64,000 bases of DNA from Phenylobacterium montanum (GTDB lineage: Bacteria > Pseudomonadota > Alphaproteobacteria > Caulobacterales > Caulobacteraceae), in the NCBI RefSeq assembly GCF_018135625.1, contig NZ_CP073078.1:1488001-1552000 (forward strand), read 5' to 3'. The notes under the pieces were generated by a model. That model saw only the letters and a program-made list of their open reading frames with translations, was not told where the DNA came from and made no database searches. A program made the translations under genes and the position numbers. Below are positions 24,792 through 34,030 of this stretch, one piece after another. Each line of letters opens with the position of its first letter. Position 1 is the first letter of the stretch.

Positions 24792-26035
24792 CGAGCGAGA
24801 TATCCGCGTGGGTCTGCGAGACGACCTTCGATTGCTGAGGCGGCCACGACCGCCGGGCTGGCGAGATATATCTCGGCTTCGGCGCTACCCATGCGGCCCG
24901 GAATGTTCAGTGTACCGCTTGAAACCGCCGCCTGACCTGAGGCGAGGGCGCCTACCGCGCCGTAGCAATAGCTGCAGGTCGGCGAGGAAATGAAGGCCCC
25001 TGCCGAGGCCAACTCGGCAATCAGCCCCTCCTCGGCCGCCCGCACCATGATCTCGCGGCTAGACGGTACGACGTTGAGCGTGAAGCCAGGATTGATCCGA
25101 CGTCCTCGAAGCAGGCTGGCTGCTATGCGGAGGTCCTCCAGGCGCCCGGAAACGCACGAGCCTAGGTAGCCAACCTGAAGCGGTCGCCCGATGACCTCGC
25201 TCAGGGGCACGATCGTGGCCGAACTCGGCGGAACAGCGACAAGCGGGCCGACTTTGTCGAGATTGCAGACCAGGTCCGCAGCGTAGACAGCATCGGCGTC
25301 GCTGACGATCGGTGGAAGCACAAGGCGCGCTCTGTTGCGTACAAAGTCCCGGACCCGCTCGGTCGGTTCCGCGATAGCGGTGAGCGCTCCAGTAAACATC
25401 GCCAGGCCCGTAATGGTCTGCAAGTCGTCCAGAGACAGGCTCTCCAGTCCGGAGCCGGACAACTCCAACACTTTGCGGTTGCAAAAGTCGGCGCCAAATT
25501 GCGCGATGAGGTGATGAATAAGGTCGCGCGCCATGACCCCTGACGCCAGCTGCCCTGTCAGTTTCACACGCACAGTTTCCGGGACGGTGAAGGCGATGGT
25601 CGGACGGGCGAACGCTTCGTAAATCCCGATGTGGATACCGACCGCCAGCGTTCCGAAGGCGCCGAGTTGGCTGATATGGCCATCGAAATGGACGGCGAAC
25701 GCCCCAGGCGAAGCGTAGCCGGATTCCGACGCCACCACGTGGCCGATGCCCGCGCCATCATGAATTTCAACGCCCTTTGCGTCGCACCAGTGGCGTACTT
25801 CGGCCATCCGGGCCTCAAGGCGGGCGTCGGTCACCGGGATGTTGTGGTCCAGAAAGAGTGCGAACCGTTCCGGAGCGTCGAGGCGTTCGATCCCGAACTC
25901 CTTGGCGATCAGCCGCGGGAACTTGACGAAGCCCCCGAAGACGTAGGCGAGAATGAAGTCTGGTCGAACCTGCACCTCGTCGCCCGCTCGAAGCGCACGC
26001 CCCTCAGCGGCGCGGGCAAGGATCTTCTCCGTCAT
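24788..26035 (-). CDS. LeuC-like large subunit of an aconitase-family hydro-lyase
   Basis: This 415-residue subunit carries the [4Fe-4S] cysteines in LGSCVSGR and in SPTCSYCYGA near the C-terminus, and LDHNIPVTD near residue 60. It would add or remove water on a hydroxy-dicarboxylic acid together with the LeuD-like partner. Length fits the short homoaconitase/isopropylmalate isomerase type. The frame also allows a GTG at 26050, one base after the upstream stop; the ATG at 26035 gives the usual MTEKILARAA start and was preferred. It is last but one in an AraC-linked catabolic run, so a substrate such as an alkylmalate from a degraded compound is likely. Confidence 0.86.
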   Translation of the reverse strand: MTEKILARAAEGRALRAGDEVQVRPDFILAYVFGGFVKFPRLIAKEFGIERLDAPERFALFLDHNIPVTDARLEARMAEVRHWCDAKGVEIHDGAGIGHVVASESGYASPGAFAVHFDGHISQLGAFGTLAVGIHIGIYEAFARPTIAFTVPETVRVKLTGQLASGVMARDLIHHLIAQFGADFCNRKVLELSGSGLESLSLDDLQTITGLAMFTGALTAIAEPTERVRDFVRNRARLVLPPIVSDADAVYAADLVCNLDKVGPLVAVPPSSATIVPLSEVIGRPLQVGYLGSCVSGRLEDLRIAASLLRGRRINPGFTLNVVPSSREIMVRAAEEGLIAELASAGAFISSPTCSYCYGAVGALASGQAAVSSGTLNIPGRMGSAEAEIYLASPAVVAASAIEGRLADPRGYLAR

Positions 26036-26051
26036 GGTAAAGCCGGTCACG

Positions 26052-27779
26052 CTAGAGGCCTGGCGCCTTTTGGGCGCCCCTAACTAGCCGACCTGGCAGC
26101 GCGCCGGTCGCCTCCCCTTTCAGGTAGGTTACGACGCCTGATTTCACGGTCGCGTCGTACCCTTGTGCGCGCTGAAGCAGCCGGCGACCGCCTGCGGGTA
26201 GATCATCGACCATGATCGGCGCTTGCAGCGTGAGATTGTCGAAATCGATCACATTGAGATCGGCCTTGTATCCGGGCGCAATGCAGCCGCGGTCCAGAAG
26301 GCCGACGGCCCGCGCTGTATCCAAGGTCTGCATCCTGACGAGATGGGCAAGATCGAACCGGCCAGTAGGCCTGTCGCGGCCCCAATAGCTCAGCAGGAAG
26401 GTTGGAAAGCTCGCGTCGGAAATCATGCCGACATGTGCGCCGCCGTCGCCAAGGCCGACGAGCGTATGCGGGCTGTCTAGCATAGCGCGGCAGGCCTCGA
26501 GGTTGCGGTCTGCAAAATTAGAAAAGGGAGCGAAGAGAAAGCCTCTGCCCTCCTCCTCAAGCATCAGGTCCAGAGCGATCTCCAGCACCTGGCGTCCCGT
26601 CGCCCGAGCCGTCGCGGCTATGGAGCTCTCTGGGGCAGGTTCGTATTTGGGTGGGCTGCCCAGCGGGAAAATCCGCTCAAAGTCGCTGAAGCGCGCGACA
26701 GCTTCCGCCGCTCGGCCCACAGGCCTTTCCGAGAACAGCCGCGCGCGGAACTCCGGCTGACGCAGTGCGGCGACTTTTTCCGCGAACGGCAAGGCCGCGA
26801 GCGATCGAAACGAGGGGTGAGCCGAGAACGGGTTCAGACTGGCCTGCAGCCCGAGCAGGGTGCCGATGGGGCGCGGCGCCACTTGGCCCTTGATGGGCAA
26901 ACCGTTGTCGGCGGCCGCCCCGATTAGACCGAGCAGTATTTTCCACGCGGCCGGATCGTGATGCACCTGGGCGAGCGACAAGGTAGTCGGCCGTGCAAAC
27001 CGCTGCGCTAGGCGTCGCACGATGCCGAATTCGGCGTCGGGGCCGGGCGAGTCGAAGTCGGAGATCATTTCGAATACGCCCGCCGAAGCGTCATCAAGCC
27101 CTTGGAGGATCCCCGTCAGCTCCGCTTCCGCTGCCCGCAGCGAGGGCGTCGGATCGCCTCGCTTGGTTCGGTGGTTGAGCGTCCTGGAGGTGGTGAACCC
27201 TAGAGCGCCTGCTTCCATCGCTTCGCGAGCGAGCCTGCGCATCTGGGCGATATCGTCGTCTGTCGCCATCTCAAGGCGCGCCCCGCGCTCGCCCATGACG
27301 AAAATGCGAAGCGCCGCATGGGGGAGCTGTGCGGCAATGTCGATGTCGTGCGGTCGGCGCTCCAGCGCGTCGAGATAGTCTGGAAAACCTGTCCAATTCC
27401 AGGCCAGACCCTCATGCAAGGCCGCGCCGGGAATGTCCTCGACGCCTTCCATCACTTCGACCAGCCGATCACGATCTTCAGGCCGGACCGGCGCGAAGCC
27501 GACGCCGCAGTTACCCATGACCGCCGTAGTCACACCGTGCCAGCTCGACGGCGCGAGATAGGAGTCCCAAGTGGCCTGGCCATCGTAGTGGGTATGGATG
27601 TCGACGAAGCCGGGCGTGACCAGGCGATTGGCGGCGTCGATCTCCGCCTCGCCTTTCGTCAGATTTGCTCCGATCGTGGTGAAGACGCCGTCCTTAATCC
27701 CTATGTCGGCGACGTAAGGCTCGCCGCCACGCCCATCAGCGACGCGCCCGCCCCGAACGACCAGGTCGAACTCAGCCAT
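26052..27779 (-). CDS. Amidohydrolase, N-acyl-D-amino-acid deacylase type
   Basis: This 575-residue metal-dependent hydrolase begins [16 protein letters not shown] with the HxH metal motif DIHTHYDGQ (His62, His64). It continues with [19 protein letters not shown], and the late metal aspartate in [11 protein letters not shown], as in D-aminoacylases. It would cleave the amide of an N-acyl amino acid or a related cyclic amide. The ATG at 27779 lies inside the end of the SDR gene (8-bp overlap), so a longer reading from 27830 is rejected. It is cotranscribed with the SDR and LeuCD-like genes. Substrate unknown. Confidence 0.88.
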   Translation of the reverse strand: MAEFDLVVRGGRVADGRGGEPYVADIGIKDGVFTTIGANLTKGEAEIDAANRLVTPGFVDIHTHYDGQATWDSYLAPSSWHGVTTAVMGNCGVGFAPVRPEDRDRLVEVMEGVEDIPGAALHEGLAWNWTGFPDYLDALERRPHDIDIAAQLPHAALRIFVMGERGARLEMATDDDIAQMRRLAREAMEAGALGFTTSRTLNHRTKRGDPTPSLRAAEAELTGILQGLDDASAGVFEMISDFDSPGPDAEFGIVRRLAQRFARPTTLSLAQVHHDPAAWKILLGLIGAAADNGLPIKGQVAPRPIGTLLGLQASLNPFSAHPSFRSLAALPFAEKVAALRQPEFRARLFSERPVGRAAEAVARFSDFERIFPLGSPPKYEPAPESSIAATARATGRQVLEIALDLMLEEEGRGFLFAPFSNFADRNLEACRAMLDSPHTLVGLGDGGAHVGMISDASFPTFLLSYWGRDRPTGRFDLAHLVRMQTLDTARAVGLLDRGCIAPGYKADLNVIDFDNLTLQAPIMVDDLPAGGRRLLQRAQGYDATVKSGVVTYLKGEATGALPGRLVRGAQKAPGL

Positions 27780-28653
27780 GGGTTTGAGCCTGAGCTTGGG
27801 GTTGCGTGGGCCACTGGCCCAGAACGGCAATCGCTTTTGCGACAGCCTTCTGGCGGCGCTCGATGTCAGGGAGAAATTCTCTTTCGGTCAGGACGATGAA
27901 GGCGTTGGTGCGCAGACCCCGCAGGGCCATTTCGCCGACCGCGCGTGCGTCAAGACCAGTGTCGACCCGCCGCTCGATCATCTGGAAAAGCTCTTTGGCG
28001 GGTCCCGTGAACCCGGTTTCCATGAGCCAAGCTTGCCGCGCCGGCAGGTCGCCCGGGGCATTCCGCGCGCTTGTGGCGATACGGCTTTTGACAAAACCCG
28101 GACACAGGACGGTGACGCCGACGCCGTGCGGCGCCAACTCGTCGCGCAGGCTCTGCGATAGCCCGACGACAGCGAACTTACTGGCTCCATACTGACCGTG
28201 GTTCGCGGCGGCGGTCAGACCGCCGATCGACGCGACATTCAGTATATGGCCACTGTTCTGCGCCTTGAAAAAGGGCGTGGCGGCGCGGACGCCGTTGACG
28301 ACGCCCATGAGGTTCACTCCCAGAACCCAGCTCCAGCCAGCGTCGGTCCAGGACTCCACAGGTCCTTCCAGTCCAACGCCAGCGTTGTTGCAGATTATGT
28401 CTATGCGGCCGAAGCGGTGCACCGTGGATTTCACCGCCGCATGGACGGCGTCAAACGAAGAGACGTCGGCGGTTTGACTGAGCACCGACCATCCTCGCGC
28501 TAGAAATTCGTGTTCGACCTTCGCCAAAGCGCCTGCTTCGATGTCGACCAAGCTTAAAGCTGCCCCCGACTCGCCGAGCACTTCGGCAATGGCGTAGCCA
28601 ATTCCACTTGCCGCGCCCGTGATCAACGCGACCTTGCCGTTGAAGTCCTGCAT
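27772..28653 (-). CDS. SDR-family oxidoreductase
   Basis: This 293-residue short-chain dehydrogenase has the cofactor motif ITGAASGIG (about 11-19), NNAG near residue 90 and the catalytic YGASK near 156 after a serine in NVASIGG. The aspartate in VDIEA after the second strand favours NAD(H). It would interconvert an alcohol and a ketone. It starts 85 bp after the AraC gene, with the conserved 32-bp element (28709-28740) immediately upstream, and it heads the SDR-amidohydrolase-LeuCD run. Confidence 0.91.
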   Translation of the reverse strand: MQDFNGKVALITGAASGIGYAIAEVLGESGAALSLVDIEAGALAKVEHEFLARGWSVLSQTADVSSFDAVHAAVKSTVHRFGRIDIICNNAGVGLEGPVESWTDAGWSWVLGVNLMGVVNGVRAATPFFKAQNSGHILNVASIGGLTAAANHGQYGASKFAVVGLSQSLRDELAPHGVGVTVLCPGFVKSRIATSARNAPGDLPARQAWLMETGFTGPAKELFQMIERRVDTGLDARAVGEMALRGLRTNAFIVLTEREFLPDIERRQKAVAKAIAVLGQWPTQPQAQAQTHG

Positions 28654-28708
28654 GAGCGTCTCCTTGCTCCCAAAGGGCGCATGTCGACGATCGACGCGAA
28701 AGGGCGGA

Positions 28709-28740
28709 TCCGCTCGGTTCGACCCGGACCTTTTCGCTCA
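28709..28740 (-). promoter_or_regulatory. Conserved 32-bp element before the SDR gene
   Basis: On the minus strand the element starts TGAGCGAAAAGGTCCG and ends GAGCGGA. A copy at 33368-33399, upstream of the TonB receptor gene of the same island, is identical at 25 of 32 positions. It overlaps the last codon of the AraC gene and ends 55 bp before the SDR start. Two loosely similar half-sites (GAAAAGGTCCG and GAACCGAGCGG), about 15 bp apart, suggest an AraC-type binding site. Confidence 0.65.
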
Positions 28741-29799
28741 CCGTACCGCTGGGGTACCTTGGCTCAAGGACGCCAGCCGCAAGGCCCGTCGCACATCCGA
28801 GGGCGAGCCGCCGAACCAGGCTCTACAGGCCCGCCTGAAGCAACGGGAATCGGCAAGACCAAGCTCGGTAGCGATTTCTTCAACCGATTTGTCACTGATC
28901 AGCATCACCTCCGCCGCTTCGCGGCGGAGTGAGGTCTGGATTCCCCGAAATGAAGCGCCTTCCTCAGTGAGACGTCGGCGCAGGGACGGCACGCTCATCG
29001 CCATTTGTTTTGCTACGTCCACCTGGCCCTGCGCGCCCTTGAGCAGCGCTTCACGGACCTGTTGCACGGTCGGCGACAACCGCGCCGGGCGATCGGCCTC
29101 GAACCTCGACACGAGGCGTACGTATTCGTGAAACGTCGCGTCATGCCAACGTCCGAACGCGTGTTGCCGGAAGGGTGCAGCGCTCGCATCCGCTGGGTAG
29201 ACGACAGATACCCCCTCCCCTTTTCTCTGCACCGGGGGTCCAAAAAGACTGAGCCATGAACCGTGGTTCGCCGCAATGATTCCTGGGCCGCGCACGCGGA
29301 TGGGGTCAACGGCTTGCTCGAGACCCCAGCGCACCGCGCAATGGATCACGGTTATGAGCGCCTCGAGATAAACTGCCTTAGCGAGGGTTTCCCCGCTCGA
29401 AAATCGAACCGTAAGCTGCGCACACCCTTGCCGCACCGAGACTTGGAAGTCCAAGTCGGGACGAAGGATGCGGGCGCCGCTGACCATCCTCGTCAGCCCG
29501 TCGGCGAGTGAGGTTCCCTGCACCATCGAGGCGATGAGCAACTCGAAATTCCCCGTCGGCACCGCGGTGTTGGATAGGCGATGTCCTTCATCAGCCATGG
29601 TTTCGACGTTGGAGTTCAGAACCTTCCATGCGGTGACGAAATCGATCGTCTCGCCTTGGCTGTGCGATCCGGCGACGCGATCGAGCCGAGCAAGGATTTG
29701 CTCCAGCGTCCCCCGGCCGATCAAAGCGGCGACGTAAGCCGAATGCACGCCGATCTGACGGCTCGGCGGCGTTGCCTTACTGCACAATTCCACGGACAT
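28738..29799 (-). CDS. AraC-family transcriptional regulator
   Basis: This 353-residue regulator has an N-terminal ligand-binding region of the arabinose-binding-like type (about 20-220) and a C-terminal AraC double helix-turn-helix. The latter is visible as AKQMAMSVPSLRRRLTEEG and VEEIATELGLADSRCFRRACRAWFGGSPSDVRR. The open frame extends to 30138, but the ATG at 29799 has an AAGGAGCAGG site and avoids a 260-bp overlap with the hydrolase gene. It lies inside the catabolic island it probably controls, between the esterase and SDR genes. The repeated 32-bp element is the best candidate for its site. Confidence 0.92.
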   Translation of the reverse strand: MSVELCSKATPPSRQIGVHSAYVAALIGRGTLEQILARLDRVAGSHSQGETIDFVTAWKVLNSNVETMADEGHRLSNTAVPTGNFELLIASMVQGTSLADGLTRMVSGARILRPDLDFQVSVRQGCAQLTVRFSSGETLAKAVYLEALITVIHCAVRWGLEQAVDPIRVRGPGIIAANHGSWLSLFGPPVQRKGEGVSVVYPADASAAPFRQHAFGRWHDATFHEYVRLVSRFEADRPARLSPTVQQVREALLKGAQGQVDVAKQMAMSVPSLRRRLTEEGASFRGIQTSLRREAAEVMLISDKSVEEIATELGLADSRCFRRACRAWFGGSPSDVRRALRLASLSQGTPAVR

Positions 29800-29876
29800 C
29801 CCTGCTCCTTGGGCAGGACCGCCATCGGTTATCGACAGGGCGATGTGACTGAGGAGACGCTTAGTTCGCCTTGCAA

Positions 29877-30827
29877 TCAAGATGCAGGCGTTCGCGCGGT
29901 GAGGAAGCCGGCGGCTTCGTCCAACGCCTCGCGCGCCTCGGGCAACAGGTTCAAGAACGCCTGCCAGACATGCGGCATCGCCGGCCAAATGCTGAGGTTC
30001 ACGCGAACGCCGCCGTTGATCAGACGGCGGGCGAACTCTCCTGCGTCCCACACCAGAAACTCGGCGTTGCTGGCCTGGATCAATGTCGGGGGGAAGCGGG
30101 CCAGAATGTCCGGGGCGGCCATGAGGGGAGACACGCAAGGATTGTCGATCTGGTCACGGCTTTTCAGATAGAGCGACATCATCGCCTCAAGCGACGCTTG
30201 GTCGCCGTTCGCCGAGGCTTCCGGCCCGCGCGCAGGATTGGCCGATCCATCCAGTGCTGGAGACATTAGCACCAGTCGGCTCGGAATGGCGGCGCCGCTC
30301 GCAATAGCCTCGACACAGACGGCCGCGGACAGGTTGCCGCCGGCTGAATCGCCCACGAGGAAGACTTGGCTTGCGGGATCCGGTCCGCTCGGCCCGTTAT
30401 TCCATGCCCAGGCATAAGCAGCGCGACAGTCGTCCAAGCCGGCAGGGAACGGGTGCTCTGGAGCCAAACGGTAGCCGACCAGCAATACGGCCAGGCCGCT
30501 CAGCTCCGCCAGGACGGCGGCCATCGGGCGATGGCTTTCCAACCCGCCGGCCACCCATCCGCCGCCGTGTAGCAGAACGATGCGGTCGGCCCCGCGAAGT
30601 TGGTGCGGCACGATCCACTCGGCTGGCACATCGCCAATGCGGGTGGGGAGCACTTCCTTTGCTGACAGCGGTCCTCTCGCCTCAACGTCCCCGTAGCGGT
30701 CAACAAAAGCCCGCATGGCGGCGATCGGGTCCTCTGACGAGCCGGGCTGGGCGCCCGCCGCCAGGTGTTCGAAAGCGCGTTCTATGTCAGGTCGACGCGA
30801 GTAATGAGCGCTCAATTGCAAGTCCAA
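29877..30827 (-). CDS. HSL-family alpha/beta hydrolase (esterase)
   Basis: This 316-residue esterase of the hormone-sensitive-lipase family has the oxyanion motif HGGGWVAGG, the nucleophile GDSAGGNLSA, and a late histidine in MPHVWQAF. No ATG lies near the expected N-terminus. A TTG at 30827 is preceded by GGAG with a six-base spacing, just after the receptor stop at 30860, so TTG initiation is proposed. The full open frame to 30998 overlaps the receptor gene and begins with residues unlike the family. It probably hydrolyses an ester taken up by the adjacent TonB receptor. Confidence 0.87.
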   Translation of the reverse strand: MDLQLSAHYSRRPDIERAFEHLAAGAQPGSSEDPIAAMRAFVDRYGDVEARGPLSAKEVLPTRIGDVPAEWIVPHQLRGADRIVLLHGGGWVAGGLESHRPMAAVLAELSGLAVLLVGYRLAPEHPFPAGLDDCRAAYAWAWNNGPSGPDPASQVFLVGDSAGGNLSAAVCVEAIASGAAIPSRLVLMSPALDGSANPARGPEASANGDQASLEAMMSLYLKSRDQIDNPCVSPLMAAPDILARFPPTLIQASNAEFLVWDAGEFARRLINGGVRVNLSIWPAMPHVWQAFLNLLPEAREALDEAAGFLTARTPAS

Positions 30828-30859
30828 GAGAAGCTCCGGGCTGTCGATGGGCGCAAGGC

Positions 30860-33262
30860 CTATTGGTAGCGGTAGGACATCGTCACACCGAAAGTGCGAG
30901 GCATGCCGGCAAAGCGGGTCGTTGTGTCGGTATCGCGGCTTGCGGCCGTCCAGTAGTAGACATCGCCGACGTTGCGACCCCAAACCCAGAGCCTCCACGC
31001 CCCATCCGCAGATTGCACGCCAGCGCGCAAATCCACGAGGGTATAGGCTTTGAGAGCCAGTAGCGGGACGTTGCCGAGCTCACTATTGGTCTTGGATTGG
31101 TACGTGACGTTTCCGCCGACGAACGCATCCAACCGGTCATCCAGCCGCCACTTGTAGTCCGCGGCCGACACGAGCTGCCACTTCGGCGTGTTAGGAAACG
31201 CCTCTCCCCCGAAGTCGACCACCTGTCCGTTGGAGTCGTAGTTCGAGAAATTGTCCAGAACCTCGGAGTGGATGTAGGACGCCCCCGCGGTGACGTTGAG
31301 CCCGTCGATCGGCGCCCAGGCGATCTGCAGCTCCGCGCCTTTGATGTCGGATTTCGGCACGTTTATGAGTTTCAGCAGCGGCCCGAACAGGGGGTCGAGC
31401 ACCCGGCCTAGGATCTGCTTGTCGCGATAGTCGTAGTAGAAGACCGCGCCATTGAGTTGAAGCGTCCGGTCGATGAGCGTGGTCTTAAAGCCTGCTTCAT
31501 AGGCCAGAATCGATTCCTGCGACGCCGGAAGGTATTGGGTCGCTGTTGTCGCGCCAAGATCGGGAAAACCGCCGGCCTTATAGCCTTTGCTGACGTTGGC
31601 GTAGAGCAAGGTGCGGCGGATAGGCGTCCATTCCGCCCCGAAGCGCCAGGAGACATTATTCTGATTGAGGGTCTCGTCCACCAGGACAGGAGCATAAAGC
31701 GCGTTTGCGGTGATGCAGCCGCCTTTCGCGATCGCCGGATTGGGCGGAAGCCCCGCCAGGGAGCGCACATAATCCTGGAAGGGTCCAAAATCCGAGGCCG
31801 CGATCCCGTCGCCGCTGTCAGCGGAGCAGCTGATGAAATGATTGTCCGCTTCGGTGTATCGCACGCCGCCGTAGACCTTCACCGCGTCCGAAATCTTGTA
31901 ATCGAGGTTGCCGAATACGGCATAGGTCTCCTCCTGCTGCGTCCCGAAGTTGCTGAAATCTGAGAACAACGGCAAGCCGAGCGGCACGAAGGTCAACGCC
32001 GTGGTGCTTTGCGGAAAGTTTGTGTGATCCTTCTGGTAGACCCGATCGTTCGCATAGTCGGCGCCGACCACGAAATGGAGCTTCGGCGTCGGATCGCCGT
32101 CGAGCCGCAGTTCCTGAGAGTAGCTTGTGATGTCGCCCCTGACGAACTCCGTCAGGTTTGAAAGTGTAGTCCCGTCGATGTCCTGAAGTTGGTGTTCGGC
32201 GTAGTGGCTGAATGATGTGATCGAGGTCACGACCAACTTGTCGGTCAGATCATAATCCGCCCTGACGTTCGTTTGAAAGAAGTTGTTGTTCTTGTGATAG
32301 TCGGCGCCGGGATTGAAGTCGGCGGCGCGAGCGTTCATCGGCGACAGGGGATAGGTCAGAAGGCCCGGAACCAGCGCCGCCGCGGCCGGTGCGCTCGGCG
32401 TTATGGCGACCAGCTGGCTAGCCTGAGTGTCCGAATTGTCCACCCATCCGTTGACGTTCAGCTGAACCTTCAAGCGGCCGGTGGGCATCCACGCCAGAAT
32501 GATCCGGGCATTGTTGAATTCCCCGGCGCCATTGGTCGCGCCTGTGGTGTAGCTGCGCTGCCAATCGTCGTTCTGGGTATGGTCGAACGCGATGCGGCCG
32601 GTGAGGTTCGCCGCGAGGGGGCCGCTAATGAATCCATCGACGTCCAGGCTGTTGAACCGGCCATAACTGCCGTCGAAGCCATATTTAAGGGACTCAGTCG
32701 GTTTGGCGTCGATGTAGTTGATGGCGCCCCCGGTCGCGTTCTGGCCGAAAAGCGTGCCCTGCGGCCCCTTGAGGACCTCGACGCGCTCCAGGTCGAGGCT
32801 CGCGCCGCGCGTTTCAATGGCGAAGGGTATCGGCGCCTCGTCCGTGTAGATGCTGACCGTTGGGCGGCCGCCAAGGCTGATGTCGCTGAACCCAACCCCG
32901 CGCAGGGTGTAGATCGGTGAGCCCACATACGAATCTGCGTAGCTAAAGCCCGGCGTGATCTTGACGAGGTCCTTGGGCTGGCCGATCCCGGCCACTCGAA
33001 GTTGATTGCCCGTCGCAGCTGTAATCGACATCGGCACCGAGTTCGCCGTTTCCTGGCGCTTTTGTGCGGTAACGATGATCTCAGAGACGGTGCTCTGGTT
33101 TGTCTGACTCCCGTTGGCGGCGTCGCCGCCTGGTGAGATGGATTGCGCCATGGCTGGCGCCGCCAGCACCAAGCCTGAGGCGGTGGCCGCCAGAAACTGC
33201 AGGGCTCGCGCCGATAGGCGGGCATTGATCGCTTCGTCGCGTTGCATCGTGGTCCTGGCCAT
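30860..33262 (-). CDS. TonB-dependent outer-membrane receptor
   Basis: This 800-residue receptor starts at the ATG 33262 (AGGGGG site), giving MARTTMQRDEAINARLSARA and a hydrophobic signal ending LVLAAPAMAQ. The plug includes VSEIIVTAQKRQETANSVP and VEVLKGPQGTLFGQNATGGAINY, followed by a 22-strand-type barrel that ends MSYRYQ. The NATGGAINYIDAKP pattern is typical of the large sphingomonad/caulobacter catabolic receptors rather than classical siderophore receptors. It is the first gene of the minus-strand catabolic island and has the 32-bp element 106 bp upstream. Longer readings to 33445 lack a ribosome site. Confidence 0.93.
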   Translation of the reverse strand: MARTTMQRDEAINARLSARALQFLAATASGLVLAAPAMAQSISPGGDAANGSQTNQSTVSEIIVTAQKRQETANSVPMSITAATGNQLRVAGIGQPKDLVKITPGFSYADSYVGSPIYTLRGVGFSDISLGGRPTVSIYTDEAPIPFAIETRGASLDLERVEVLKGPQGTLFGQNATGGAINYIDAKPTESLKYGFDGSYGRFNSLDVDGFISGPLAANLTGRIAFDHTQNDDWQRSYTTGATNGAGEFNNARIILAWMPTGRLKVQLNVNGWVDNSDTQASQLVAITPSAPAAAALVPGLLTYPLSPMNARAADFNPGADYHKNNNFFQTNVRADYDLTDKLVVTSITSFSHYAEHQLQDIDGTTLSNLTEFVRGDITSYSQELRLDGDPTPKLHFVVGADYANDRVYQKDHTNFPQSTTALTFVPLGLPLFSDFSNFGTQQEETYAVFGNLDYKISDAVKVYGGVRYTEADNHFISCSADSGDGIAASDFGPFQDYVRSLAGLPPNPAIAKGGCITANALYAPVLVDETLNQNNVSWRFGAEWTPIRRTLLYANVSKGYKAGGFPDLGATTATQYLPASQESILAYEAGFKTTLIDRTLQLNGAVFYYDYRDKQILGRVLDPLFGPLLKLINVPKSDIKGAELQIAWAPIDGLNVTAGASYIHSEVLDNFSNYDSNGQVVDFGGEAFPNTPKWQLVSAADYKWRLDDRLDAFVGGNVTYQSKTNSELGNVPLLALKAYTLVDLRAGVQSADGAWRLWVWGRNVGDVYYWTAASRDTDTTTRFAGMPRTFGVTMSYRYQ

Positions 33263-33367
33263 TTCACCCCCTGCCCCGAGGCTGGCTATCGCTGCGCATG
33301 GAGCGCAGGCGCCGCCTTCACATTGGGAGGAAGAGTGCCCCGGACCCCAAGCGGATCTAAGGGTCAG

Positions 33368-33399
33368 TCCGTTCAATTTGAGGCGGACTTTTTCGCTCA
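33368..33399 (-). promoter_or_regulatory. Conserved 32-bp element before the TonB receptor
   Basis: On the minus strand it begins TGAGCGAAAAAGTCCG and ends GAACGGA, matching the element at 28709-28740 at 25 of 32 positions with no gaps. It lies 106 bp upstream of the receptor start. Conservation in two promoters of one island points to the island's AraC regulator. Confidence 0.65.
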
Positions 33400-33668
33400 G
33401 CAAAGGTTGGACACTGTGGCGCCTAAAGCGCCTGGTGGATCGCACTTAGCGTCGCAGCGGGTGGCTGGCACCCTCGACAGACGGCCGGAATGGCGGTTCG
33501 GCGCCATGAGCGACCGTTGGGACCGGTGCGGTTTTTCGCCGTTGAAAAGCGCTCCGGCGCCAACGGCCGGCAACGGAGATTTCCGGAACGGGACCTGCAG
33601 GTCGAGGGCGACCCAAAGCCGAAGTAAATTCGGACGCCGAGCGGCTGCAATGCGAACCTGCTACGCTG

Positions 33669-33696
33669 GTCACTGGAGGCGGAGGCCTCCCGTGAC
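33669..33696. repeat. Long imperfect palindrome
   Basis: GTCAC-T-GGAGG ... CCTCC-C-GTGAC forms a ten-base-pair stem with one mismatch around a six-base centre. It lies in the middle of a long gene-free stretch, followed by no T-run. It could be an operator or the remnant of a mobile repeat. Confidence 0.35.
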
Positions 33697-33899
33697 ATTC
33701 ACGCGGCCGCGATTGCTTATTGCCGGCACTTTGACGGCGACTATGCTGACTCTGACCTACCTCTGGCTCGACCTATTCTTATCCGGTGCGACGTTCTATC
33801 AGGGGCGGGCGTCAGCGGTATCGCTCTCATTCATGGGTGCGACCGCGACTAAATCGGCGAAGCTGTGAGCGCAGCGCGTCCGTTCTCCACCCACCGTTG

Positions 33900-33923
33900 C
33901 CGATTCCAAATGTCCGGAATCGG
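33900..33923. repeat. Dispersed palindromic repeat, partial copy
   Basis: CCGATTCC (33900-33907) and GGAATCGG (33916-33923) form a perfect eight-base stem. The same stem, with a similar ATG-containing loop and similar following bases (GCTG.CCT..GCTGT.GCC), occurs at 46919-46941. Confidence 0.5.
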
Positions 33924-34030
33924 GTGGCTGACCTCGCTGTAGCCCTGCTGCTCAGAAGGGCGGCTCTCGGCGGGAAAAGTCTTTTCCACTTGAATTTGCG
34001 TACGCGCTCTGAACGCACTGGTAGCTCTCG

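Larger units (their letters stand above)
33263..34030. other. Non-coding gap of 768 bp with regulatory and repeat elements
   Basis: No convincing gene is found here. It contains the receptor promoter with the 32-bp element (33368-33399), a hairpin at 33669-33696 and a palindromic repeat at 33900-33923 that recurs at 46919-46941. A plus-strand frame (to 33868) with one hydrophobic segment near 33720-33780 was considered but has no ribosome site or family pattern. Confidence 0.4.

Noticed and set aside
29800-30138. N-terminal extension of the AraC protein
   Set aside because: ATG 29799 has a strong ribosome site, and the extension is arginine-rich shadow sequence of the esterase gene.
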